Source: Ancylostoma caninum (taxonomy: Eukaryota; Nematoda; Chromadorea; Rhabditida; Ancylostomatidae). From it: 64,000 nucleotides of DNA. Positions 13,111 through 24,700 of this stretch are shown piece after piece. The translations under genes and the position numbers were made by a program. Numbering within the stretch: position 1 is the first letter of the stretch; each line of letters opens with the position of its first letter. Under the pieces are notes generated by a model, which saw nothing but the letters and a program-made list of their open reading frames with translations, did no database searches and was not told where the DNA came from. The stretch is taken from contig JBAJFG010000037.1 in the NCBI GenBank assembly GCA_037903475.1, forward strand, positions 186,001 through 250,000. The letters are read 5' to 3'.

Positions 13111-16100
13111 ATGTCAAAAAAATTTGATAAACTTCTAGGTACGACGTTTTCTGCTGTGACTTAAAGTTTTTCTTTTTGTTTAGCAAGTTTTCCATTTTTT
13201 TTAATCTAACGAAAAAAAAACGCTGTTATACAGAGGCAGCCACTGACAGTACGAATTTGGAACCTAATTGGGACGGAATTATTGCATGTTTCGACTCGAT
13301 TAGAGCTGGAGAAGTGCCGTAAGTTTTGACAGTCTTGTTTTATGTGTAGATAAGGCCCACACCTGTTGTAAATTACAGACGTTTTCAGTGCCAAGGTTGC
13401 TATGCAGTCTATACGGAAGCGAATTCAACATGACAATCCTCATGTCGTAATGCATGCACTCCTTGTACTTGATGCATGTGTGAAGAACTGCGGTCACAAG
13501 GTTTCTGTGATAGTTTTGATGGATTTTTTTTCTACAAGTGATACATTGTGATTTTCTTCTATAATTGCGACACAATTCAGATTCATGCTGAAGTTGCTAC
13601 TAGAGAATTCATGGAGGAGTTCAAGAATCTGGGGATTGGAAGCCAATATGAAGACGTGGGTTCATCTGTTTCTTGTCGTTTCCCAGAATTCCCCGAAATA
13701 GTAGCGAAGAATGAGTATGCGGGCTCGAGCGATCTTGGATCCTAGAGCATGTATATATGAGTTCGCCGGACGAAGTCTCTATTACACAAAATGGTCCGGT
13801 GCTGTTTTGAAGCAACGGACCAGTTTCCATTGTGGGCGAGAGAAAAGCGAGGGTAAGGTGTTCATCATCGACCACTTCCTATTTTTCATTTACTTTTGAT
13901 TATTGAAGATGGGTCTTTCTTTGTCGAGGTTCCCACAACTCCGTTTTAGGTAAAAACGAAGGTCTTGGAGATGCTACAGTGTTGGGCTATGGCTTTTGCT
14001 AACAAACCCGAATATAAAATTGTTGTCGATACTCACAATCTCATGAAGTTAGCCGGTTTCGACTTTCCCTCCATAAAAGAAGCCGATGCCATGTTCAGTG
14101 CTCAAGTTGCCCCGGACTGGCACGATGGAACCGAATGCTTCCGGTACTATTTGTGTACATAACTTCTGTAAGTTCATCGTTTATGAAGGTTTTGTTAAGT
14201 TGTCGTGCCGAATTCTCATTATTCAATCGTAAACATCACTGCCGCGCCTGTGGACAGATTTTCTGTGATCGCTGCAGTACCAAAGAGCTACCTCTCCCAC
14301 AGTTCGGAATTGAAAGGGAGGTAGGTGTCTACGTTCAGTTGTAACCATTAACTGCTTGAATTAAGAATGATTTGCCGTTTAGGTTCGGGTTTGTGATGCT
14401 TGTTACGAGAAGGCCACTTCGAAAACTGGTGAAATGAAAGTTGTGAAGGTCTGTTTTCGTTTTCTAGTCTATTTGAAATTATGATGAATTTTTTTTTCTA
14501 GAATGAGCCTGGCACATCAACTTCTGCTAATGCCGAAGTCACACAAGCAGAGAAAGAAAAACTTCTGAGGGAAAAGGAAGAGGAGGAACTGGCACTTGCT
14601 CTCGCTATTAGCCAAAGCGAAGCGGAAGCCAAGGTATTCAGGTCACTACATCATTTCCAAGATTGAACTTGTTAACGGAAACTTATGGCTGCATGACCTA
14701 TGTATGGCATCAATTGGTGGGACATTGTGGAAATTGGCTCGAAAAGTGTATTTGAAGGTTTTGTATTTGAAGTGTATTTGAAGGTTGGCCGAACATCATT
14801 GTGACAAAGAGAAGGGTGCACATAGAATGCATTAAATTGAAAAGACGTAATGCTTCGTCTTGGGATATTCTCCACCAGTCTCGACACAGACCCTCAGTCT
14901 CTGAGTGGCGTGCTGACTACGTTGACTAGGGTGCGCATGTGGTCGCGGTTCAACTGATCTCTCAACTTTCTAAGTGCTTTTCCAACGAATCCGAATTAGA
15001 ATGATGGCAAGAACATGCCTATGTTTCTGGCATCACCAAAAGCTACTAACCCTTCTGACTGAGATCTGGACAATTCTGTAACCTTTCGTTGAAACCAGCA
15101 GGTACAAAATTTTGTTCTTGGCCCAGTTCTGAACCAAACGAGCGCCGAACCACGGTTTCAGTAAAACGTTCCGAAAAGACATTTCAGCTGGCGTTAACTC
15201 CAAGGAAAAAATGTTCTCAACAGGAAAGCTTGTGCTGTCTCCGTAATTTTGGCCCGTGCTATCATGTCGGAATCGCCCTCGTTTCTCATTGCTGCTAGTG
15301 CGTTTGAGTAAAAGTATTTTTCCATGCCGTCGGTGGTTAGATTTGAGATTTTCGTGAAGATTCATGCTACTCCAGCAATCAATCGTCGAATCAATACTCC
15401 ATTCTTGTAACTCCGTTCATCGCCTTCGAAAAAGAGCTGGTGAACAACTGGCTGATATTTAACTGATCAGACTAGTGTTACTGTTGTTTTTTTTTCCTAA
15501 ACGAGAATCGATTCATAAATTGAGCCATTTCGAAGAAGAGCTTTCTTTTCGGATTTCTTTTTTTTTTTCTTAGAAAGGACGCCGTTACTGTTTTAGATAG
15601 AGGGGAGCTCATTATCTTAGCAATACAACTGGCATATCTAAACCGGTATGTTCACGAAAAAAAAAACCCGACAGATATCCACAACCGTGTTTCGTTTCAT
15701 CAGAAGTTTCCACCGGGAGGCAAGCTGAGTCAATTCTCTTTATGGGTGACTCATGGGGTCTTTTTTTCTTGAATGATGGATGTTCATTGGTGTAGGAGAA
15801 GGTGATGATGCACAGTATTTTATGTATTTGCATTGATGTAAACCTTATCGTACATCTATGGCATGGGAACATAATGAATGGTTTTCTTTTCAGGAACAAG
15901 AGAGACAGAAATCTTTGTACGCGTTATACAACGGCGATACTTCAGGCACTTCTGTGATAAATGTTAGCACATCTCACTGATTCATTTTTCTGCAATGTGA
16001 TTTCCATCTTATTTAGGATGCTGCTTCGCTTTCGTCCTATAATCCATCCGAAATGGGGTACAAAGGTGCTGCTCCTAGCATTGCTGAATCTCCATCAGAC

Positions 16101-19100
16101 AACCTTCCTACAGACGATCCGCTCGCTAGGTACTAAATTACCCCTTATTTTGACTACACCTGTTCAATGGATGGTAACTATTTGATGGCAGCATTTGAAA
16201 CGGTTATAGCAAAATACGGGATCATCTACAGTGGTCGTCAATGACGGTGGCCTATCCATGGCCTCGAAAGGGCAGAAGCGCGCACCGCTATCGGTGTCGT
16301 CTGCCACCGGAATGCTATTCCTAGGCGCTCTTCTGCCCGACTCGGTCGAAAATCCTTGAAACGGGTAGAAAAGCTTCTAGACAAAGCATAACAGCAGCAG
16401 AAAGTGTCGGTCATGGCGCGCAGCGCGATTTCGCGGCGTCCTTTTCGAGGCCACGGATAGGCCACCGCCGTTGACGTCCACTGTATGCATAGTAAATTTA
16501 GAGTAGCAGTGTGCAATGATATATTATTGTTTCAGGTATCTAAACCGGGATTATTGGCAGCAACGAAAAGCCGGTGCTGCTACTAAGGTAAGAAGGTTTT
16601 GTTCTGTGTTTACTTTGTCAACCCAACTTACGAGCTGTTTTACTGGAGAAGACTGTCAGTTTTACTTCAATTGTTTGGGAAACCCATGTTTTGAATTGTG
16701 TAGTAGTGGAATTCACTGTTTTTGGTAAACTTCTCTACTGCACTTCAGGGAATGGCCTAGTTCTTTTCTTTTTTTTTCTGAAACCCGGATAGCACATCGG
16801 AGGCTCTGTTTGACCAATGTTATTACCTTACCTTGATTTGTGGTTCCTTTCTAGACATATTCAATAACGACTCAGAAATAACAGAGAAATTGATTCCTCA
16901 TGTTGAGGGGAGGGAGGGGATACGGCACCATAGCCTACATTCTGTAGCGAAATGAAACGCAATGATTTTGCGCATGAAAACAGTGTTCATCTCACCGAGA
17001 ATCATTTCGAGATAAATTATCTTGGTATGGGTTGACTGACTCTCACTAAATACTGCTGGCTGCTGGCTCCAAAATCTTACAGTCCAACCACTAGTATTCC
17101 GCTAGTCGTTTTTTCATTTGTTTATGACGAGTAAACGCTACTTCGTCCGAGTTTCCCTCGTTTTCTTTATGACCACGATTCCACTTGTCTCATTAGTCTT
17201 GCACCATAATCTGAACGTTTGATACCAGCTGGACGTTGACACTCATTATTGTAAAATTAACAATTTTTTTCAGTGAATGAATGGGCCACTGGATAGCGGT
17301 TCAAAAAAAAAAAAACTTTTTAGGTAGAAGAGTGGGCTGGCGCTTCGGCTTCTGCTCCTCTTCCGAGCGAGACATCAATTGCACCGACGAACAATGTGGT
17401 CGCATCAGTCCAAGCTGAACTGACACAACTATCGTTAAATCAGAGTTCGTCTATGAATGACGATCTGAAGGCGCAAACGGAAGGAACAATGAAGTGGTGT
17501 CAACAGTTGAAGGAACAGGTACTGTGTGAAGGCATGATTATCGAATTATGTTACTTCATGCGCATTTGTGGCTATAATATCATTTTCTGGGATATAATGA
17601 GACGAATTTTTTTTTCGCAAATTCTACTCCACGCATGTTCAAAAAGAAAGCAAAAACTGCTTCCGATTTTGGCAATGACAGTTTTCTTTGAACTCCAATG
17701 TTGAGTATATGTTAATTCCATAGTACAGCTTTAGTCTCCACATAGGAGCTAGCACTGACTCAATTGAGTTGTGTTTAAATTTATTATTATCAAATTCTAA
17801 ATGGTCTGGCCAGCCCTTTTTTACTTTGTAAACTTTTTATACTAGTCAGATTTTCTTTCTAAAGTATCCCTAATTATTTCTCCTGCCTTTCTAGGTGACT
17901 GTTATGGAGAACCGGATCCGATCAAATAATGCAAGGGGCCGTTCTGTTTTGAATGACACTGCCATCCAAGGGCTATTCTCCACACTCACTGAATTTCACT
18001 CACAAGTTTTGGGCGCGTTGACGAAGTTAGAAGAGGAGAGAAGTATGATTCTCAATTTGTTTTCCTTTCACATCTATATTTATGATGCTAGAATGTTTAT
18101 AGCTTATTACGAATCTCTGCAAGATCACCTGGGCCACATTAGTGAGGCTCGTTTGGCTATTGACGAACTCCGTGCTGAGCATGAGAGGAGGCGTCAAGAA
18201 CGCCTTGCGGAGGAGCAGAGGCAGCGACAAGCGCAGATGAAGCAAACGTTGGAGATGATGCGCATGAAAAAACATGTAGGTTCTCGTTTACGATTTTGTT
18301 TTCTTTCGTTCGAAGTCTACGCATGATCCAGGTAATGCTCATGGAACAACGAAACGTTGCGCTGCAACGATTCCAGCATCAGGAAATGCAAGCGAGGCGA
18401 GGCCAGGTACGAACTTTCAAATTGAAATTCCTGTCACCTTCTATTGCTGCCCATTTGTGAATTATGAGATGATGGGGTAGTGTTTTTAGATGCCACCAGC
18501 TGGGTATTATCCTGGCTACGGGCAGCAGCAGGGAGTTCCAACGCAAGGAAACTACCGTGAGGATCCTTCCTTGATTTTCAATGCTCTCCTTTCCTCTGTT
18601 TATTTAGAATATTTTAGCTGGCTATGTTATGCCCGGCTACCAAGGCTACCCTCAACAACCATACACTTCTCAGCCGTCATACCAGCAGTATCCTCCTAGT
18701 TCTGTTATGCCTGCTACAAATCAATGGCAAGATGCAGTACCACCGGCCCAGCAAGGTATCCGCAGTGGATCTTTCTGACCATTTTGTCGTGACTATTTTA
18801 CGAATGATTTTAGTTCAATATGCGAGCTCTGCCCATACAGCTGCTCTCTCTAATGGAGGTGCACAGCAACCTCCTCAGCATCAACCGCAGCCCCAGGCTC
18901 AACCTCAACCTCAGCCTCAGCCTCAGCCTTACTATGCTCCTGTACAGGCCGCAGTACCTGCTCCTTATCATCAGGTGTCGTACATCTTCTCCCTTAAAGG
19001 ATAAGTTTGCCTTTGAGGATTCGTATTTGATTGCAAGCAACAGGCTAGTCGATCTTTGTTTGTGAAGAGTAGGAGAATGTCCTATAAGTGAGTGTGCATC

Positions 19101-20320
19101 TTTGTTGAAAAAAAATCGCAATTATTTGTGCATTTTTACGTAAGGAGATTAGAGAGGCCTTTGGCAAGTCGTGCATGTTCGAGCTTGTCAGTCGCATTGA
19201 TTTTTAACTGCTTACCGTGTTAGAAAGGGTACTGGGGAGGGGAATGATGTGGGAGTACGTGGAGCACATGTCTCCGATAAGTGGCATACCGACTCCCCGA
19301 TGAATGGCCTGTAAATCGAGAATTAATCTGGCTCAGTAATTGCTACAGTTTTGTTCTCACATAGGTTTCGATAGAAGTGTTTTCCAGGTTTGGCAGTTGT
19401 GTGAAATTTGATAGCTGTTGTGATGCGTTCTGAATAGCTTTTTAATCATCAGGGATACAACAGTAAGACAGCGTTGCAAGACAAACCTGGATTTAATTCA
19501 GAATATGTGCAATTCTTCAACACACTTCCAGCCATGAGGATTATATACAGTACTTCTCAAACATACTTGCCTCACGTTTCACCGCGCATCTGCTAAGCCG
19601 CGCCGCATCACTTATGCATTATCATACGTGGTATGACGTGGCTAAGCTGACGGGCGGTTCAGCGTAAGGCAAGAATTTTTTTGAGAAACTGTATGCATGT
19701 TTACACTTGTAGATTTTGTTCGGCAGTCAGGATTTTGCTAGATCTGTCCTCGAAGAAATCCTCTAATAGATTTGCTTGGGTAGGTTGTGTATTTTTACCT
19801 AGAAGGTGGGGATTGAAGAGGGAATACACGTTTTATGTGTGGGAGAATGTGGCGCGAGTTAGTTCTATGCGGTAATTCTCCTGTAGCAGAGATGTTTTTC
19901 CAAGCATATTTGGTAGATGCCATAGGAGGAGTAGGAGGGAATTTGCACATGCTTTCTTCTCCTTTTCAAAAAAAAAACCTCTAATATTGATCTTTTTGGT
20001 TCGCGACAACCTTTTTTTTCATGTTTTTTCGCTATTCTCTTGTATGCAATATAGCTTCCTTTTGCAGCCAGCTGAAGCGTTACCAGTGGCTCCGAATGCC
20101 GTTCCAGCCATGCAAGGAGGTGGCGCTCAGCAAACCCAGATGCCGCAATATCCGCCTACGCAACACCCTTATCATCTTCAGAATCCTGTGAACGGTGTGG
20201 TTGAGGATACAATTAATCGGTATTGAGACAGGGGACATCACTCGCGTTATTTCAGGTACTGAGATACAAGCGGTGCAACAACCTGAACCGACGGAACAGC
20301 CCCTGATTTCATTCGACTAG
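13111..20320 (+). CDS. hgrs-1: HRS/HGS homologue, ESCRT-0 subunit (20 exons)
   Basis: Exons: 13111-13138, 13234-13318, 13389-13500, 13581-13655, 13950-14143, 14200-14320, 14383-14448, 14502-14633, 15894-15953 (or -15962), 16017-16129, 16536-16587, 17324-17518, 17895-18042, 18103-18275, 18332-18406, 18490-18556, 18618-18755, 18814-18974, 20068-20194, 20256-20320. All join in phase to about 728 aa, near the 777 aa I recall for human HGS. Domains: VHS (about 8-145); FYVE (about 155-220) with RKHHCRACG and RVCDACY, binding PI3P on endosomes; UIM (about 252-269, [14 protein letters not shown]), binding ubiquitin; YLNRDYW segment; coiled coil (about 430-545); Q/P/Y-rich tail with a QP repeat; terminal PLISFD as in human HGS. 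It sorts ubiquitinated cargo and recruits ESCRT-I. The start follows TTTTTCAG, a likely SL trans-splice site. Exon 9's donor is ambiguous by three codons. Confidence 0.95.
14634..15893. other. hgrs-1 intron 8 with transposon-like debris
   Basis: This 1.26-kb intron contains an open minus-strand frame (15033-15365) and direct repeats of GTGTATTTGAAGGTT near 14746-14783. The downstream minus-strand translation has an IPRR motif reminiscent of Tc1-type transposase tails, but I cannot find a catalytic triad or paired ends. I treat it as degenerate mobile DNA of unknown type. Confidence 0.35.
16229..16483. mobile_element. MITE copy 1 (255 bp, TA target duplication) in hgrs-1 intron 10
   Basis: The element begins CAGTGGTCGTCAATGACGG and ends with the inverted CCGTTGACGTCCACTG, flanked on both sides by TA (16227-16228, 16484-16485). 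The arms extend inward (GGCCTATCCATGGCCTCGAA against TTCGAGGCCACGGATAGGCC). It lies between exons 10 and 11. A second copy lies at 51437-51705. It encodes no credible protein and is probably non-autonomous, mobilised by a Tc1/mariner-type transposase. Confidence 0.85.
18894..18931 (+). repeat. CAGCCT-type coding repeat in hgrs-1 exon 18
   Basis: Reiterated CTCAACCTCAGCCTCAG encodes a Q-P dipeptide run inside the proline/glutamine-rich tail. It is in frame, so length changes would alter the tail by whole QP units. Confidence 0.8.
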
Positions 20321-20441
20321 CGACTTTTCTTGCGGACTAGATGCTTAACACTGTAAATGAGATTTCCCGGTGTCATTTGACTTTGGTCGGGCTTGAATTT
20401 GTTGGTTTTGCGTGTTGAAAACGGTTTCCATTCTCTGTTGC

Positions 20442-20492
20442 AAACTGCCTCCAAAGAATTTATGTACTACTGACATTCTTTGGAGGCAGTTT
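20442..20492. repeat. Perfect 18-bp-arm hairpin just 3' of hgrs-1
   Basis: AAACTGCCTCCAAAGAAT (20442-20459) and its exact reverse complement (20475-20492) flank a 15-base loop, 122 bases after the stop codon. It could fold in the 3' UTR or be the ends of a tiny transposable element. No canonical AATAAA lies between the stop codon and the hairpin. Confidence 0.7.
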
Positions 20493-21738
20493 CCCACATT
20501 TCGTGCTTGAGATATTCACTAATATGTAGGGATGATCTTGTATATGCATTCTCGTGATGCTGACACCAATAGCATGCAGCAAAAGTCACAAAATTGGCGG
20601 GTGTTTCAGAAGTGTAGACTTGGGAACACAGAGTGTTTAGCAGGGATTTTGTTTCACGCGGTACTAGCTGTCCACTACAGCCTTGATGCAAGCCACCATT
20701 ACCTGTTCTGTCCTGGATCTGCCATAGCACAATGCACCTCGTCAGTTAGGTTGATCGAGCCGATACAGACCCAAATCGATTTGAGTTCTGATTAGTATGC
20801 ATTTTTTGTGCTTTGTAACGTTTGGTGTGCGCCGTTGGTGTCACTGCATCGAAAAGTTTAGAAACTTCCCGTATCTCAGGCATGAAAATTATGCGCACCT
20901 CTACCACTATACTAGTGGTGGTTTTCTTTGCCATATTCTTCCCCATCCGATCCGAAGTGGGTATAACCTGTTCGTTTAGGCGATGCAGGTCTGAAATCTG
21001 TAGAAGATGCGAACACTTACGAACCGCATAGTCGCCACTATGGCGACGTTGCGGATATCTGCCACTCTTCATTCATACGATTTCTTTGCATAATTCAAGA
21101 AGCCTTCCTTCTCCCCATTCTCCCTATTGCCTATTCGTGCATGTTTTTCGTTGCCATCCCCTCTACATTTTTTCATCATGCATGGTTCAGACGGACAGGC
21201 AGTCAAGTGCTCAAATCCTGATTGGCTGACTCCCACTGTTTGTTTAAAGGTTAACTCATAGCACCAAAGTTAGTTAAGATGTTGTTCAAGTAAATCAACC
21301 CATTAATGCCAAAGTGCCAGATGACACCGGATCTCGATTACTCAACTTGTGAGGCAATCTAATGCCTTCCTTTTATACAGAGTATGTGATTGAATCATCG
21401 CTGTTATAAAAAATTTTTCACTCTGCTGCGATATTACTTTGGGTGTTTTATTCAGCCGGTGGCGGTCAAGTTTTCGATTTTCTCGACTTACCTGTGTTAG
21501 TGCTTTTTCACTGTAATTTTGCTACTGATGAAAATCAGTGCATACTATGGTAAATGTTCACCAGGATGTTTTAACCTGTATTTTTACTCGATATGAACTG
21601 TGAAAAGAGATAAATTATTTGCAACTGCTTGCTTCTCACTGTTTTTTCACATTCTACAAGTGTGCAGGAGACTTACTACCGATGTGTTTGACTGCTGCTG
21701 TATCTTAAAACGCATATGGTTTCTGGTTTTATAGGCTC
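20493..21738. other. Interval between hgrs-1 and the glutaredoxin gene
   Basis: About 1.2 kb without a supported exon. The two genes are co-directional, but the spacing of about 1.4 kb from stop to start is far larger than the roughly 100 bases typical of C. elegans operons, so an operon is not supported by distance alone. Confidence 0.5.
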
Positions 21739-24700
21739 ATGGGCAGCAGCTCCTCCAGTCCAGTCCTTTCCAAAGAATCTGAGGCCATATTAGATGAGGT
21801 ACAACGAATCCTTTTTTTACGTTTCCACTAGAACTATGGTCTTTGTCGAAAAGATAGACGGATTTCGTGACTGCAGAAACGCGGTGGCACTTGGACGACA
21901 GGTGCGGAGATAGCATGCTCCAAGTGAGAGGGTCCACTAGATCCCGCCACGGTTCTGCAGCTGCAACGCTATGGAACCGCGGGTGTGGGTCATGATAAGG
22001 CAAAAGTGGGTGGGGAATGTGTCTGCGATTGGGGTTACGGTCCACACAGTTTCGCTTCAGAGCGAGTTGTCACCACACCAACGAGCAGCCAGTTCTGCGA
22101 TCTTCCAGCCAATCACAGCTATAATGTAGCTTTCACTACAGTGGTCCACAAGAGCCGTCCTTCCCACGTATTAACCCAAAGAGTCAACGGTTAAGTTAAC
22201 TAGTGATGCAGCGCTGCTCCCATCCCCCCTCCCTACTCTAGCAGTGCAGTAACCACTGACCTTCTTCACTGCATACCGCGCTGTGCAGCGCGAAGTTGCT
22301 GCTCCAGAACTCGACAAGTGTTCAGATGGCAACAATCGGCGCCGCCTCACACTGGCCGCGCAGCGACAACTCGCTCGGCAGCGATACATTGAGGATCTGT
22401 AGAGGTATTGTGGAGCTACAGCTCACTATCCACCCTAATGTGACAACCGTTCAATTGCAAACGAGCCAGGATGCATTAACGATTAGCCTCAGTATCTATG
22501 TTAGAGAACAATAAAATAATAATGGGCGTCCAGTTTTTGAAATGTTTTCATAAAGTAGATGAAAATATTGTATAAGCTTACTTTTTACTGATTATTTTAT
22601 TGATTGTTTTGTTTTTTTTTTGAAATACTTATTGTCAATTGCTTAATACTAGAGTTGAAATTTTTAATAACTTTATTGTTCCATCTGGGTCCACGGAATG
22701 GCGGAGTTGCCATTTTCCCCCACGCCTCCACCCCCACCCCTCCCACCCTTGGTAACCAACCCCTGCGTCCGGCACTAGTCTAAATATATTCAAAGGTGGC
22801 ATCAATAATTGCTCACGGGTGACAAACGTCTGTATGCCTTGTCAGGTTGTCGCACTCTAGAAGGGATTGCGAGAAGTCATCGGCTACCCGCGAAGGAATC
22901 ACAGGCGCAGTTCTGAACCACGCTGCGCCATGGAAGAGCTTCCATGTAAATCATGTGCGCTCTCTTAAAATGCAACTATAGTTCACGGCAATTGTAGCAG
23001 CAGCCGCTACTCGGGTGACATTGATTAAAATGTCTATTGATTATACTCAGGACCCAATGAAAACCACGTTAGGTACATAATTTACTTACAAATTCGTAAG
23101 CCGGTCCAAGAAATTGAGTTGGTAAAAAAAGCGTTGAACTCCTTCCTGTCGTACTTCGTTAGCGACGCCCATTATTATTTGCGGTTGTTCTCCAACATAA
23201 CGACGACGTCTTTTTTTTTCTTCCAAAATCCGAAATTTCAACTCGTTCGAAATCGAATTTTCGAGCTCGACTAAGTTGAACTTTTAGATAAATATCTAAT
23301 GCATCATGGGCAAGCATACTATCGGTATAGTAGGAAATCTGTAGTCATGCGCATAATAATTTTAGTGAATTGCAATATGCGTGGGCGCAGTGGTAAATGG
23401 TCCGCTGTCCCGCTTGCAGGGTCGAATGTTCAACCCCTCTCATGGCCAACCAAGCTATCCATCACTCCGAGCTCGGTAAAATTGGTAGTAGAGGTGTTTG
23501 GCAGGATGTCGCCGTAGGTTCCCATAGCACATAAGCATTCAGTTCCTTCACGATTCTCAGATGAAGCCAAATGGTTGGGGCGTCCCTTAGACGGGATTGA
23601 CTGACACCAACCACTTCATCTTCATCTACCCAGGGAACCTAAATGACGCTGTGCTGTTAAAAACGAGTGTTCTACAGTTGTAATTTGAAACGAAGCTTTG
23701 GTGAATCACTCCTCTGCCAGAGTTGCTGATGTATAGGTGTACAAATATCCTGTTGTGATGTACACGAAGGAGCATTGCCCCTACTGTATCCGAGCGAAGA
23801 ACGAGCTGCAGGCTGATCGAGTTTCATATGTAGAAAAGGTAAGACAACTGTTTGCATCGTTGTAGCTCTGTCTTTTCATTGCAACTCAAAAGTGAATTTT
23901 TCTGCATAAACCTTTTTTTTCGGCTCTGATTAAATGTAATACATTCAGAATCTCAGCGACTATGGTCAGAAGGCGGAGACAACCGTGAAAGGATTGGTGG
24001 AGCTGACCCAATGCAAGACTGTCCCTCAGATTTTCATTTGCGGGAAGTACGTTTCCATCCGAAGGCCGTTGAACAGTCGTGGTGGTCCACTGTCTCTCAG
24101 AATGCATTCTTTCTCTTTTTAGTTTCTCTCACTTATTTCCTAAGTAACTATACATTTAAGTAGGATCTAGGCTTAGTTCTTTTATAGTCACTTACCTCTT
24201 GCATATCACTTACTCCTTGACAGCGTAACTATTAGGTTACTCGGAAGCTTCCTCGAAAACTACTGATGAAAGAGTTTTTGACCCTGATGCGCGAAGGAGG
24301 CTACAGTTGCGGTCTAGTCAAGCTTCGAAATCGGTTAGTGGGAAAACCTTAGGAGCACAGGAAGGTAGAGTTTTCTTCTTCATGTCATTCTTCCAAATCA
24401 AACACTTCCTTAATTCAGGATTGACTAAGTTTTCTACTACTTAAACATGAGAGGCTCCGCATTTACAGGGTGCGCCATAAGTTCTTGCACACTATATTTA
24501 GTGCCACCACAAGAGCGGAATTCAAGGTAATGGCATATGGCCACACTAAGCCAACTGAGTAGCGACTCAAATTACCTATGAATTCGGGAATTTGTCAGCA
24601 TCTGCTTTTGTAACAGCTTAAAGTCGAGTGGGAGGCGCACCCATTGCGGCACGGTGGTACTTCTTGTATGAAAGCTTTTCCTTCCAAAGCTTTTCCTCAG

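Noticed and set aside
12970..13164. Longer hgrs-1 start using the upstream in-frame ATG at 12970
   Set aside because: The HRS family begins close to MSKKFDKLL; a strong TTTTTCAG acceptor precedes 13111, and the added 47 residues are Arg/Cys/Ser-rich with no family match.
16238..16516. 92-aa minus-strand open frame in hgrs-1 intron 10
   Set aside because: It lies within the MITE copy; the same sequence in copy 2 is read in a different frame.
24241..24480. Glutaredoxin last exon at about 24254 (reads YSEASSKTTDERV)
   Set aside because: It resembles the end of FIGGYSE, but splice phase from exon 3 (phase 2) gives an early stop. The exon at 28238 gives KFIGGYTE in phase and a clean stop.
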